DNA from: an uncultured Oscillospiraceae bacterium
GTDB lineage: Bacteria; Bacillota; Clostridia; Oscillospirales; Acutalibacteraceae
Direction of reading: 5' to 3'
Length of the DNA stretch: 64,000 nucleotides
Assembly: GCA_900539165.1 (NCBI GenBank)
Contig: UQAZ01000001.1
Span: forward strand, 70,179-134,178
The notes under the pieces were generated by a model. It searched no databases, was not told where the DNA came from, and saw nothing but the letters and a program-made list of their open reading frames with translations. Each line of letters starts with the position of its first letter. Within the stretch, counting starts at the first letter, position 1. Of this stretch, positions 38,356 to 46,275 are shown piece by piece. The translations under genes were made by a program, and so were the position numbers.

Positions 38356-39150
38356 ATGGCAAAAGAATTTCATATTAAAGATAATTATGACATTGATGAT
38401 TTAATTTCAATAGTGGCGCTTTTGCGCGCTCCCGGTGGTTGTCCGTGGGATGCCGAGCAAACTCATCAGTCGATAAAGGCTAATTTTATCGAGGAAACTT
38501 ATGAGGTTGTTGAGGCGATTAATAAGGATAATCCGGATATGCTCAGGGAGGAGCTTGGCGATATTCTTTTGCAGGTAGCCCTTCATACACAGATTGAGCA
38601 GGAAAAGGGCAGCTTTACATTTAACGATGTCGCAAACGATATAGTTAAAAAGCTTGTCGTTCGTCATCCGCATGTTTTTTCGGATGAAACTGTTGACGGT
38701 GTTGTACAGGCGCTTAACAGTTGGGACGCAGTAAAGCTTAAAACCAAGGGGCAAAAGACTCAGAGCGAATCTATGCTAAGCGTCCCGAAAGAACTTCCTG
38801 CACTTATGAGAGCGCAAAAGGTGCAAAAAAAGGCGGCTAAGGTCGGCTTTGATTGGGACAGTGCCGACGGCGCATTCGATAAGATGTATGAGGAACTTGA
38901 TGAGTTAAAAATAGCAATGACTGAGGATGATGCTTCTCACATTGAGGAGGAATTGGGGGATGTACTTTTCTCAGCGGTTAATATTGCAAGATTTTTGAAG
39001 CTTGACAGCGAGGAGGCACTCACCTGTGCAACCGATAAGTTTGTCGCCCGTTTTCAAAAAGTCGAGCAAATGGCAGCCGAGCAGGGAATTGATATGAAGT
39101 CAGCCTCCCCAAAGGAGCTTGACAGACTTTGGAATATTGCTAAGAAATAA
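38356..39150 (+). CDS. mazG: Nucleoside triphosphate pyrophosphohydrolase MazG
   Basis: A 264-residue protein with two MazG domains. The first has CPWDAEQTHQSIKANFIEETYE (quoted in part) and the EELGDILLQVALHT helix. The second has GFDWDSADGAFDKMYEELDEL and EEELGDVLFSAVNIARFL. It hydrolyses abnormal NTPs and so cleans the nucleotide pool. It is followed after 40 bases by hup and then rqcP, close to the B. subtilis yabN-yabO arrangement. Confidence 0.94.
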   Translation: MAKEFHIKDNYDIDDLISIVALLRAPGGCPWDAEQTHQSIKANFIEETYEVVEAINKDNPDMLREELGDILLQVALHTQIEQEKGSFTFNDVANDIVKKLVVRHPHVFSDETVDGVVQALNSWDAVKLKTKGQKTQSESMLSVPKELPALMRAQKVQKKAAKVGFDWDSADGAFDKMYEELDELKIAMTEDDASHIEEELGDVLFSAVNIARFLKLDSEEALTCATDKFVARFQKVEQMAAEQGIDMKSASPKELDRLWNIAKK

Positions 39151-39189
39151 TAAAAAATAACCGATATTTTCGGTAACGGAGGATTCATT

Positions 39190-39465
39190 ATGAATAAAAC
39201 TGAACTCGTTGCAGCAGTAGCTGCAAAGGCAGAAATCTCAAAGAAGGACGCAGAAGCAGCAGTAGCAGCTACATTTGACGCTATCACAGCAGCTCTTGCT
39301 GACGGCGACAAGGTTGCACTTGTTGGCTTTGGTACATTCGCTGTTAAGGAGCGTGCAGCTCGTACAGGTCTTAACCCACAGACAAAGGCTAAGATTGAAA
39401 TCCCTGCATCAAAGGCTCCTGCATTCAAGGCTGGTAAGGCTCTCAAGGACGCTGTAAACGCATAA
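39190..39465 (+). CDS. hup: HU-family DNA-binding protein
   Basis: A 91-residue nucleoid protein. It shows the [20 protein letters not shown] start, the [19 protein letters not shown] arm base, and [21 protein letters not shown] at the end. GGAGG lies eight bases before the ATG. Codon use is more biased than in its neighbours (GCA, AAG and CTT preferred), consistent with a highly expressed gene. A terminator follows. Confidence 0.96.
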   Translation: MNKTELVAAVAAKAEISKKDAEAAVAATFDAITAALADGDKVALVGFGTFAVKERAARTGLNPQTKAKIEIPASKAPAFKAGKALKDAVNA

Positions 39466-39484
39466 TAGTTTAGCGTGAATTATT

Positions 39485-39522
39485 AAATCCTGCCGATACA
39501 TATGTATTAGCAGGATTTTTTA
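39485..39522 (+). terminator. Intrinsic terminator after hup
   Basis: AAATCCTGC (39485-39493) pairs with GCAGGATTT (39510-39518), followed by TTTT. The loop itself contains ATACATATGTAT. Confidence 0.87.
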
Positions 39523-39553
39523 ATAGCCGAATTAAATTATATTTGGAGTTAAT

Positions 39554-39793
39554 ATGAGATTAGATAAGTATTTGAAGGTTTCACGAATCATTAAGCGACG
39601 CACCGTTGCCAATGAGGCTTGTGACGCCGGTAGGGTAGAGGTAAACGGTAAGGTTGCCAGAGCCTCTTATGATGTAAAAGTCGGTGATAAAATCAAGGTT
39701 TCGCTCGGACAAAATGAGCGTAGCTATGAGGTGCTTGAAATTAATGAACATGCTCTGAAAGAAAATGCAGCCGATATGTATAAGATTATATAA
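39554..39793 (+). CDS. rqcP: S4-domain ribosome-quality-control protein RqcP (YabO/Hsp15-like)
   Basis: A 79-residue protein consisting of one S4 RNA-binding domain (MRLDKYLKVSRIIKRRTVANEACDAG reported in part, and VNGKVARASYDVKVGD). RqcP binds stalled 50S-peptidyl-tRNA complexes and helps RqcH add C-terminal alanine tails. GGAG lies 6 bases before the ATG. It is located with mazG and hup, as in other Firmicutes. Confidence 0.9.
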   Translation: MRLDKYLKVSRIIKRRTVANEACDAGRVEVNGKVARASYDVKVGDKIKVSLGQNERSYEVLEINEHALKENAADMYKII

Positions 39794-39795
39794 AA

Positions 39796-39833
39796 AATGA
39801 TGCAGATTGTTTTCAACCTGCATCGTTTTTTTT
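39796..39833. terminator. Bidirectional terminator between rqcP and the short-chain dehydrogenase
   Basis: GATGCAG (39799-39805) pairs with CTGCATC (39818-39824). A T-run follows on the plus strand, and the A-run at 39792-39797 gives a T-run for the minus-strand gene. Confidence 0.85.
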
Positions 39834-39834
39834 C

Positions 39835-40683
39835 TTATAAATTAACTTTTTCCATAAGGCTCGCAACCTTTTCTGACTTGAGGAACTTTTTGTAAAGTCT
39901 GTCAACTGTCATTGGGTGCATAACCTCGATAACACCGAGAAGCGGAGAATTCTTTACTCTGTACTTCTGACGAGGATGAGGATCGTTTACTGCTTTCATT
40001 ACAGCGTGGATAAGTGCTTCAGGCTCGTTAGCCATTTTAAGCTCGATGAGCATCATACCTTTCATTTTTTCAAGAACATCACGGTACATATTGGTGCTGT
40101 TGATGAGCTTGTCGAAAGAGTCGAGTGTCTTGCCATGCATAGCTGTCTTGAATGAACCCGGCTGAATCTTGATTACAGGAATGTCGAGGAACATAAGCTC
40201 TCTTCTGAGTGAGTCGTTGTATGCCTCAACAGCGTACTTTGAAAGTGTGTAAGAGCCGTTGAATGGCTGTGGTGTCATCCATCCGCACTCTGATGAGCAG
40301 TTTACGATTCTGCCGTTGCACTTCTTGATGAGAGGGAAGAATGTCTTGTTTACTCTTGCCATACCTAAAAGGTTTACATCAAGTGACTGCTTGATTATGT
40401 TAATGTCGCCCTCGATGAGTGAACTCATCTTTTGGATACCTGAGAAGTTGATGATTGCGTCAAGGTGATCTGTAACGCTTGAAACTTCCTTGAATGCTTC
40501 GTTGATGCTTTCCTGATCAACTACATCCATCTTGAGTGGACGACAGTATGTGCTTGTCTTAATTTCTTTGAGCGCTTTCTCATTTCTTCCGCAAGCAAAT
40601 ACGCACCATCCGCTTTCGCTGAGCCTGATTGCGATTTCCTTACCGAGTCCGCTTGTTGCACCCGTAACTAATGCATATCTCAT
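39835..40683 (-). CDS. Short-chain dehydrogenase/reductase
   Basis: A 282-residue classical SDR. The Rossmann motif TGATSGLGKEIA is near residue 7, with FACGRNE after the second strand, where Arg suggests NADP(H). The motif NFSG (usually NNAG) is near 79. The catalytic Ser lies in NCSSECG, with Tyr and Lys in SYTLSKYAVEAY (near 145-156). PGSFKT follows. The long C-terminal part resembles retinol/steroid-dehydrogenase-like SDRs. GGAGG lies seven bases before the ATG (minus, 40683). It has its own near-consensus promoter and an operator-like palindrome. Its substrate is not evident; the neighbouring transporter and oxidoreductases suggest an exogenous compound. Confidence 0.88.
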   Translation of the reverse strand: MRYALVTGATSGLGKEIAIRLSESGWCVFACGRNEKALKEIKTSTYCRPLKMDVVDQESINEAFKEVSSVTDHLDAIINFSGIQKMSSLIEGDINIIKQSLDVNLLGMARVNKTFFPLIKKCNGRIVNCSSECGWMTPQPFNGSYTLSKYAVEAYNDSLRRELMFLDIPVIKIQPGSFKTAMHGKTLDSFDKLINSTNMYRDVLEKMKGMMLIELKMANEPEALIHAVMKAVNDPHPRQKYRVKNSPLLGVIEVMHPMTVDRLYKKFLKSEKVASLMEKVNL

Positions 40684-40708
40684 TTTGAACCTCCGATATT
40701 ACACATCT

Positions 40709-40760
40709 AATTTATAAGCATTTATAAATTAATTATAAACAAAGTATCTAAAAAAGTCAA
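40709..40760 (-). promoter_or_regulatory. Promoter and palindromic operator candidate of the SDR gene
   Basis: On the minus strand: TTGACT (40760-40755), a 17-base spacer and perfect TATAAT (40737-40732). Just downstream, over the expected start point, lies a perfect 9-bp inverted repeat, AATTTATAA-4-TTATAAATT (40709-40730), placed where a repressor would block initiation. Confidence 0.75.
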
Positions 40761-40803
40761 TATTCATATCGTAAAAACAATACATATTATTGGTATTTTT
40801 ACT

Positions 40804-40836
40804 AAAAAATCCCGCTGCTTTTATACAACGGGATAA
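40804..40836 (-). terminator. Intrinsic terminator of the symporter gene
   Basis: On the minus strand ATCCCG (40834-40829) pairs with CGGGAT (40814-40809), with additional TG/CA pairs, followed by TTTTTAGT. Confidence 0.8.
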
Positions 40837-40853
40837 GTATGTTTATTTTATTG

Positions 40854-42371
40854 TCATTCGTTTGAATTTATTGCTTCCTGTTCTGCAATTCTTGCGGCTC
40901 TGATGTCAGCTAATTCGATTGTCATTCTCATTTGTAAATCTCCGTGAATGGGGTAGAAAATGAAACAAATTCCGTAAAGACCTCTCGCCAACGCAGGCAA
41001 AATGCAGAACACCGCCCATATTCCGCTTAGTATTTTTGGGTCGGTTTGCGGTATGGCATTTCCTAATGAATCGGTAAGCGGTATGTAATTAATCCAAGTC
41101 AGCACCATACCGGAAAGCCAGCCTGTTATCGAGTTAGCAAGTTTTCCGAAATATTCCTGTACGGTTGTTACAAGTGCTTCGTTTCTCAGTCCGTGTTGCC
41201 ACTCCATATAATCGAGTGCTTCCGCTGTTACAATTTGTCCTGATACATTGAGAATCTTGTTCGGCAGTCCGCAAATTGTAAGACCGAATATAACCCAAAT
41301 AAGGTTAAGCATTCTGTGGTCGGCGAATGTGTGACCGAATGGGTGATAGCCGATGAGAAATACGGTTGTGTAAGCCACAAAGCCGAAAAGTCCGGCAATG
41401 ATTGATGTCATTCTGGCACCCCATTTTTTAACCATCTTGGCGGCAACAGGTACCATTATGTAGTTCGGAAGACCGGTGAAAAGTCCGCATATTGTCGCAT
41501 TCATCAGCGAACCTGTATTGTTTAACCAAAAGTACGATTCCGACGAACCGCCGACCGCCTTAAATGAATTAAAGAAGTTAGCCAAAACCACCGCAATTAA
41601 CGGCTTGTTTGTTGCAATGTTTTTGAGCGATTCGAGTACCGAGGTTTTACGCATTTCCTCTCGGCTCATCAGCGGCACTCTTTCTCTCATATTAAAGAAT
41701 CCGAATATAGCAAAGGTTGCCGCAAGTATCAGCATAAATCTTGCAAATCCGCTGTATATGCTTTTCATTGAAATGTTTGTATTTATCTTTGGAACAACAG
41801 TGACAAAAATCGGCACTAACGACGGAAGCCAAGTTCCGAATAACTCAAAAAATTTCGTAACGGTAATAAGCCTGTCACGCTCGTTTATGTTAGGCGTGAT
41901 GTTGTATATCATCAGCTTCCACGCACTGAAATAGCTCATACCCAAGCCGTAAATAACTATCGCAACGGCTGCCCATATGCCCTTGCCGGATTCGTTTATG
42001 TTAGGGGCTGAGAACATCATATATCCGCCTAAAAGCCATAACGGAAGCGGAAGTATGAAAAATGGTCTTATCCTGCCCCAACGGGTTCTTGTTCTGTCTA
42101 TTATCAGACCCGAAATTGTATCGTCAACTGCGTCATAGATGGAAGCAAAAAGGTTTATGTTTGCGTAGGTAGTTGTGTTGAGCTTTAGAAACTGAATCAT
42201 AAAGAATTCTTTGAATGCATCAACAAATTGCGTAAGATTTGTTTGACCGAAGTTTATAAGTACATACGCAATGATTTCCTTAGGAGTCAGGTATCTTTTT
42301 TTTGTATAGGCAAGCTTGTTCAGTTCTTCTTCTGTTGTTTTTATATCGTCAATGTTTGTTTGCTCAGACAA
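40854..42371 (-). CDS. GPH-family (glycoside-pentoside-hexuronide) cation symporter
   Basis: A 505-residue major-facilitator protein with about 12 membrane segments. The GPH signature is seen in DAVDDTISGLIIDRTRTRWG followed by RIRPFF (near 80-105), and a conserved mid-protein loop has NINERDRLITV. MelB/XynB-type relatives import sugars or glycosides with Na+ or H+. It starts with TTG (42371) after GGGG at eight bases. It has its own promoter and terminator. It is divergent from the zinc-ribbon gene, and the GH2 beta-galactosidase and OYE oxidoreductase lie 2-6 kb away on the other strand, which suggests import of a beta-galactoside or other glycoside. Substrate is inference. Confidence 0.87.
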   Translation of the reverse strand: MSEQTNIDDIKTTEEELNKLAYTKKRYLTPKEIIAYVLINFGQTNLTQFVDAFKEFFMIQFLKLNTTTYANINLFASIYDAVDDTISGLIIDRTRTRWGRIRPFFILPLPLWLLGGYMMFSAPNINESGKGIWAAVAIVIYGLGMSYFSAWKLMIYNITPNINERDRLITVTKFFELFGTWLPSLVPIFVTVVPKINTNISMKSIYSGFARFMLILAATFAIFGFFNMRERVPLMSREEMRKTSVLESLKNIATNKPLIAVVLANFFNSFKAVGGSSESYFWLNNTGSLMNATICGLFTGLPNYIMVPVAAKMVKKWGARMTSIIAGLFGFVAYTTVFLIGYHPFGHTFADHRMLNLIWVIFGLTICGLPNKILNVSGQIVTAEALDYMEWQHGLRNEALVTTVQEYFGKLANSITGWLSGMVLTWINYIPLTDSLGNAIPQTDPKILSGIWAVFCILPALARGLYGICFIFYPIHGDLQMRMTIELADIRAARIAEQEAINSNE

Positions 42372-42409
42372 AGCTTTATCCCCAATCCGTATTGTTTTAT
42401 CTACTTTTC

Positions 42410-42438
42410 ATTTTATCATAGCGCCCTGCTAAATTCAA
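42410..42438 (-). promoter_or_regulatory. Promoter of the GPH symporter gene
   Basis: On the minus strand TTGAAT (42438-42433), a 17-base spacer and TAAAAT (42415-42410), about 39 bases before the TTG start codon. Confidence 0.65.
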
Positions 42439-42497
42439 TATATTTTTAGTTTATAATGTCATTTATTTCTTTTAATGATATTGTAATCTTTTTTATA

Positions 42498-42526
42498 TTG
42501 ACATTCTACGTTAAACATTATAAAAT
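42498..42526 (+). promoter_or_regulatory. Promoter of the zinc-ribbon membrane protein gene
   Basis: A perfect TTGACA (42498-42503), 17-base spacer and TAAAAT (42521-42526). The start codon is at 42569. Confidence 0.75.
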
Positions 42527-42568
42527 AATAAAGTATAAATATTAAATATCTGTATTCGAGGTGGTCGA

Positions 42569-43489
42569 ATGTCAAGTATCTGCCCTAACTGCGGTCGCAG
42601 ATTGCATTGGTATAATGTAAAGGCAGAATGTCCCGAATGTGGCGTTAATATCCCTAACTATAATTGGGAAGCAAGATTGCAGGCTGACAGCGAAATAGCC
42701 GAGAGGAAGTTTGCGTCGTATTATTGCAGACTCAATCGCTTGGCTTATTCCGTCTATGGTACTAAGCTGAGAATTGCAAGGCTCGTGGTTTCTCTTTTGT
42801 CCGTTGTTGCCTTTGTTTTTCCTTGGGCTGTGATAAAGGGAAACGACGGTGTATTGGGACTTGACATTTTTGGTTTATGCAGTGATGTTTCATTGCTCGA
42901 TGTGGTTAAGGACTTTTTTGCACACATGTCATCTTATTCTGCAATTATTGGCGATGAGGGTTTGTCAGGGGCTTTCAGTCTTGTGATGCTTTCAATATTG
43001 CTGATGGCATTATCGTTTCTGCTTTGTTTGATTGCATTGCTGATGATATTCTTTACCGTCGAAAAATCAAGAACGCTGTTTATGACTGCTTTTGATGTGT
43101 TGGGTATTATCTGTGCTGTTGCCTCGGTGTCGGTTTTCAATCGTGCCGTTTTGCAAGCAGGGAATACCGTCTTAACTGTTGCAGAGCATTCATTTTCCGA
43201 TATGTCATCGTCGGTCTTGTGGGGATTTTATGTAGTTTTCGCTTTGATGGCGGTGGCTGCCGTGCTTAATGTGTCGGTCGCTCTTGCACCGGCTAAGAGT
43301 AATGACGAACTTGAGGCAGAGCGCCTTGAGCGTAAGTCAAAAAAAGAAGCACAGGAACACGAAAAAGAAGTCGCAGCCGAGCTTGCAAGGCTTAAAGCCG
43401 AGAGAGAGGCTCAGCAGGAGCAAGCAGAGAAAGTGTCTCAGGCAAAAGAAGCACTTCTCGCAAACAAAAAGAAAAATAATAAAAAGTAA
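42569..43489 (+). CDS. Zinc-ribbon membrane protein of unknown function
   Basis: 306 residues. The first 25 hold two CxxC knuckles (CPNCGRRL, CPECGVNI), a typical zinc ribbon. Four hydrophobic segments follow (about 70-90, 140-160, 163-183, 222-245) with an extracellular or loop part between the first two. The last 55 residues are a charged coiled coil rich in Glu, Lys and Ala. GAGGTGG precedes the ATG. It is followed after 19 bases by another unknown membrane protein, so the two probably work together. The family was not recognised; a membrane sensor or assembly factor is possible but unsupported. Confidence 0.78.
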   Translation: MSSICPNCGRRLHWYNVKAECPECGVNIPNYNWEARLQADSEIAERKFASYYCRLNRLAYSVYGTKLRIARLVVSLLSVVAFVFPWAVIKGNDGVLGLDIFGLCSDVSLLDVVKDFFAHMSSYSAIIGDEGLSGAFSLVMLSILLMALSFLLCLIALLMIFFTVEKSRTLFMTAFDVLGIICAVASVSVFNRAVLQAGNTVLTVAEHSFSDMSSSVLWGFYVVFALMAVAAVLNVSVALAPAKSNDELEAERLERKSKKEAQEHEKEVAAELARLKAEREAQQEQAEKVSQAKEALLANKKKNNKK

Positions 43490-43508
43490 GGTATATTAAG
43501 GTATTAAA

Positions 43509-44126
43509 ATGAAAAACGAAGCAAAGCAAAAGAATGAAAAGAATTTTATCCCCGGCACAAAGGTTTCTAAGGTGGGTGTTATTATAACATCGGTTATCCT
43601 TGCGGTGCTTATTGCATTGTCTACATTCTTTGTGGTAGTGTTCTCGGCACAGCCGTATGAGCTTAAAGACGGTCAGCTTGATGTTTATAAGCTTACCTCA
43701 ACCATCTACACAAAGATGATTGTTGCCGCTATGCCTGAGACAATTCACGATGAGGATACGGGCATTGATTTCTATATCGAGGTAAACGATAATTACGATT
43801 ATCACTATAATCAACCGATTGAGCAGTACAGCGTTTACTATTACGACAAGGATGAAAATAAGATTTATCTTGATGCGGGCGTTTATGAGGATAATAACTA
43901 TAATATCAATAACAGAAATTCTAAGAATGCCTTGATGGGCTTCTTTATTTCGGGTATGGACAGCATTAAGAAAATTAAGACTGTTGTAACCGTTATTCTT
44001 GTGTTACTTGTTATTGCAATTCTTGCACTTCTTACTTATCTGATAACTATGATTGTCAGAGTTAAGAGGGACAGAGAGTATTACCAATACAAGAGCAAGA
44101 AAAAAGCAGAAAAAGAAAATAAATAA
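43509..44126 (+). CDS. Two-pass membrane protein of unknown function
   Basis: 205 residues. A short basic N-terminus is followed by a membrane segment (about 22-46). An acidic, Tyr- and Asn-rich extracytoplasmic domain of ~115 residues comes next (NDNYDYHYNQPIEQYSVYYY). A second membrane segment (about 160-188) leads to a basic C-terminus. No recognisable domain. It is co-transcribed with the zinc-ribbon protein and ends at a terminator-like hairpin before the OYE gene. Confidence 0.72.
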   Translation: MKNEAKQKNEKNFIPGTKVSKVGVIITSVILAVLIALSTFFVVVFSAQPYELKDGQLDVYKLTSTIYTKMIVAAMPETIHDEDTGIDFYIEVNDNYDYHYNQPIEQYSVYYYDKDENKIYLDAGVYEDNNYNINNRNSKNALMGFFISGMDSIKKIKTVVTVILVLLVIAILALLTYLITMIVRVKRDREYYQYKSKKKAEKENK

Positions 44127-44131
44127 TTCAG

Positions 44132-44167
44132 AATAAGCCTGCCGTGTTTGGGCGGTAGGCTTATTTA
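44132..44167 (+). terminator. Hairpin between the membrane-protein pair and the oxidoreductase gene
   Basis: AATAAGCCTGCCG (44132-44144) pairs with CGGTAGGCTTATT (44153-44165) over 13 bp with one G.U. The following T-tract is weak (TACTA), so read-through into the oxidoreductase gene is possible. Confidence 0.6.
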
Positions 44168-44189
44168 CTATGATTTTGAGGGACTGTTT

Positions 44190-46262
44190 ATGAGCTACGA
44201 TATGCTTTTCTCTCCTATTAAAATAGGACAACTTGAGATTAAAAACAGAATCGTTATGGCACCTATGTGTATGGGCTTCGGTCAGTTTGACGGCAGAGTT
44301 ACAGAGGCCATGATGAACCATTATGTCGAGCGTGCAAAGGGCGGAGCAGGATTGATTATTACCGAAATCACTCGTGTTAATGATGTAACAGGCGCCGCTT
44401 CTTTCGGTCAACTTGGACTTTCCCACGATTATCAAATCGAAGGGCTTGCTCTTATGGTTGAGCGTGTGCATTCATACGGTGCAAAAATTATGGTAGAGCT
44501 TCATCATCCCGGCAGACAGAATTTGGGCTTGATGATAGGTACTGTACCGCTGAGCGTTGCTTGTGATAAAATTATGGGTAACGCTTATTCAAAGCTTTTG
44601 ACGGGGGCAATTATCCCACCGGGTAAAAAACTTCAGGATAAGGACATTGTTCCGAGAACGGTTGCGCCGTCAAAGTGCGAAAAATCAAAAATGGCTGAAA
44701 GTGTCAACAGAGCGCTCACTAAGCGTGGTATTAAAAAGCTTGTGCGTCAGTTCGTTGATGCGGCTGTAAGAGCAAAGCGTGCAGGCTGCGACGGTGTTGA
44801 GCTTCACGCCGCACACGGATATTTAATTCAGCAGTTTTTGTCTCCTTATACCAACAGAAGAAATGACGAATACGGCGGAAGCTTAGAAAACAGAATGCGT
44901 TTTCTTAACGAAATTATTGACGGCATTCGTGCTGAGTGCGGATATGATTTTCCGATTATCGTTCGTTTGAGCGTTGATGAAATGTACGACAGAATCGGCG
45001 AAAAAGGAAAAGGCTACGGACTTGATGAGGGCTTAAAGATTGCAAAAGCACTCAGCGACAGAAAAATTGACGCTATTGATGTTTCTTCCGCAAGCTATGA
45101 TACCTTTAACTATTGGCTTGAGCCTACAACCTTTGAATGCGGCTGGAGAAAAAATCTTGCCGCCGAGGTTAAAAAGGTTGTGGATATTCCTGTTCTTGCA
45201 GCTAACCTTATTCGCTCTCCCGAGCAGGCCGAGCAACAACTTGAGGACGGCATTCAGGATATGATTTCTCTGGGCAGACCGTTGCTTGCCGACCCGCATT
45301 GGGCAGAAAAAGTTAAAAACGGCAAGCAGGACACAATTAAGCGTTGTATCTGCTGTCTATATTGCTTTGAGAGTATGGAAAATAACGCATATAAATATAC
45401 TCACGGAAATTGTTCTGTTAATCCGTTTATCGGCAGAGACGGCGAGCAGCTTAAAATGAACGGTAACGGCAGAAAAATTCTTATTGCCGGTGCAGGCGTT
45501 GCAGGTCTTACCTGTGCAGAGCTTTTTGCTAAGCGTGGATTTGATGTAACTGTTTATGAAAAGGAAAAAGAAATAGGCGGTCAAATTAATTTGGCTGATA
45601 AGCCTCCGCATAAGGAAAAAATCCATTGGTGCGTAGAGGATTTGTATGTTAATGCAAAAAATAACGGTGCAAAGTTTGTGCTTGGTACAGAGCTTACCGA
45701 GGAAATTATTGACGAATCGGCACCTGAATTTGTAATTACGGCAACGGGTGCAAACGCAGTATTTCCTAAGCCGTTTGTTAAGGATAATGTTTGCACGGTG
45801 ACCGACATTCTTGACGGTAAAATCGTGTTAAAGGATAAAAGAGTAGCTCTTATCGGCTCCGGTATGACCGGACTTGAAACCTCCGAGCTGTTATGCTCTA
45901 TGGGTAATAAGGTTACTGTTGTTGAGATGGCTGATGAAATCGCTCCGGGCGGATATTTCCAGCATATCGACGACGCTCTTCCTAAGCTTTATGATGCAGG
46001 CACAGTATTTATGACCTCGTCAAAGCTTGTTGAGATAAATGAAAACGGTATTGTTACCGAAAACACAAAAACTGCTGAAAAAACTGCCGTAAAGGCAGAT
46101 TTTGTCGTACTTTCTCTCGGCTCAAGAAGCGATAATCGCCTTTATGAGCAGATTAAGGACAGCACAAAATATAAGGTAATTAATGTCGGTGACAGCCAAA
46201 AGGTCGGCAGAATTGCAAATGCTACCGAGGCTGCTTACCGTGCAGTAATATCTATTGATTAA
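44190..46262 (+). CDS. Old-Yellow-Enzyme/FAD NADH:flavin oxidoreductase (2,4-dienoyl-CoA reductase / BaiCD-like)
   Basis: 690 residues from ATG 44190 (GAGGG 7-8 bases upstream); longer in-frame starts fall inside the preceding hairpin. Residues ~1-380 are the FMN TIM-barrel (NRIVMAPMCMGFG, HHPGRQN, VELHAAHGYLIQQFLSP, RRNDEYGGSLENR). Next comes a [4Fe-4S] motif CICCLYCFES...NCSVNP. FAD/NAD(P)-binding Rossmann parts follow (ILIAGAGVAGLTCAELFAKRG, ALIGSGMTGLETSELL). The architecture is that of dienoyl-CoA reductase, enoate reductases and bile-acid/steroid enoyl reductases. The substrate is an activated C=C compound; which one cannot be told. It lies 13 bases upstream of the beta-galactosidase gene and is presumably co-transcribed with it. 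Confidence 0.88.
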   Translation: MSYDMLFSPIKIGQLEIKNRIVMAPMCMGFGQFDGRVTEAMMNHYVERAKGGAGLIITEITRVNDVTGAASFGQLGLSHDYQIEGLALMVERVHSYGAKIMVELHHPGRQNLGLMIGTVPLSVACDKIMGNAYSKLLTGAIIPPGKKLQDKDIVPRTVAPSKCEKSKMAESVNRALTKRGIKKLVRQFVDAAVRAKRAGCDGVELHAAHGYLIQQFLSPYTNRRNDEYGGSLENRMRFLNEIIDGIRAECGYDFPIIVRLSVDEMYDRIGEKGKGYGLDEGLKIAKALSDRKIDAIDVSSASYDTFNYWLEPTTFECGWRKNLAAEVKKVVDIPVLAANLIRSPEQAEQQLEDGIQDMISLGRPLLADPHWAEKVKNGKQDTIKRCICCLYCFESMENNAYKYTHGNCSVNPFIGRDGEQLKMNGNGRKILIAGAGVAGLTCAELFAKRGFDVTVYEKEKEIGGQINLADKPPHKEKIHWCVEDLYVNAKNNGAKFVLGTELTEEIIDESAPEFVITATGANAVFPKPFVKDNVCTVTDILDGKIVLKDKRVALIGSGMTGLETSELLCSMGNKVTVVEMADEIAPGGYFQHIDDALPKLYDAGTVFMTSSKLVEINENGIVTENTKTAEKTAVKADFVVLSLGSRSDNRLYEQIKDSTKYKVINVGDSQKVGRIANATEAAYRAVISID

Positions 46263-46275
46263 AAAGGGGTAAATT

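Noticed and set aside
38500..39500. Possible toxin-antitoxin reading of mazG next to small genes
   Set aside because: MazG with HU and RqcP is a conserved housekeeping order in Firmicutes; no toxin fold is present.
42372..42568. Shared operator between the divergent GPH symporter and zinc-ribbon genes
   Set aside because: Both promoters are clear, but no convincing palindrome lies between them; AT richness explains the short repeats.
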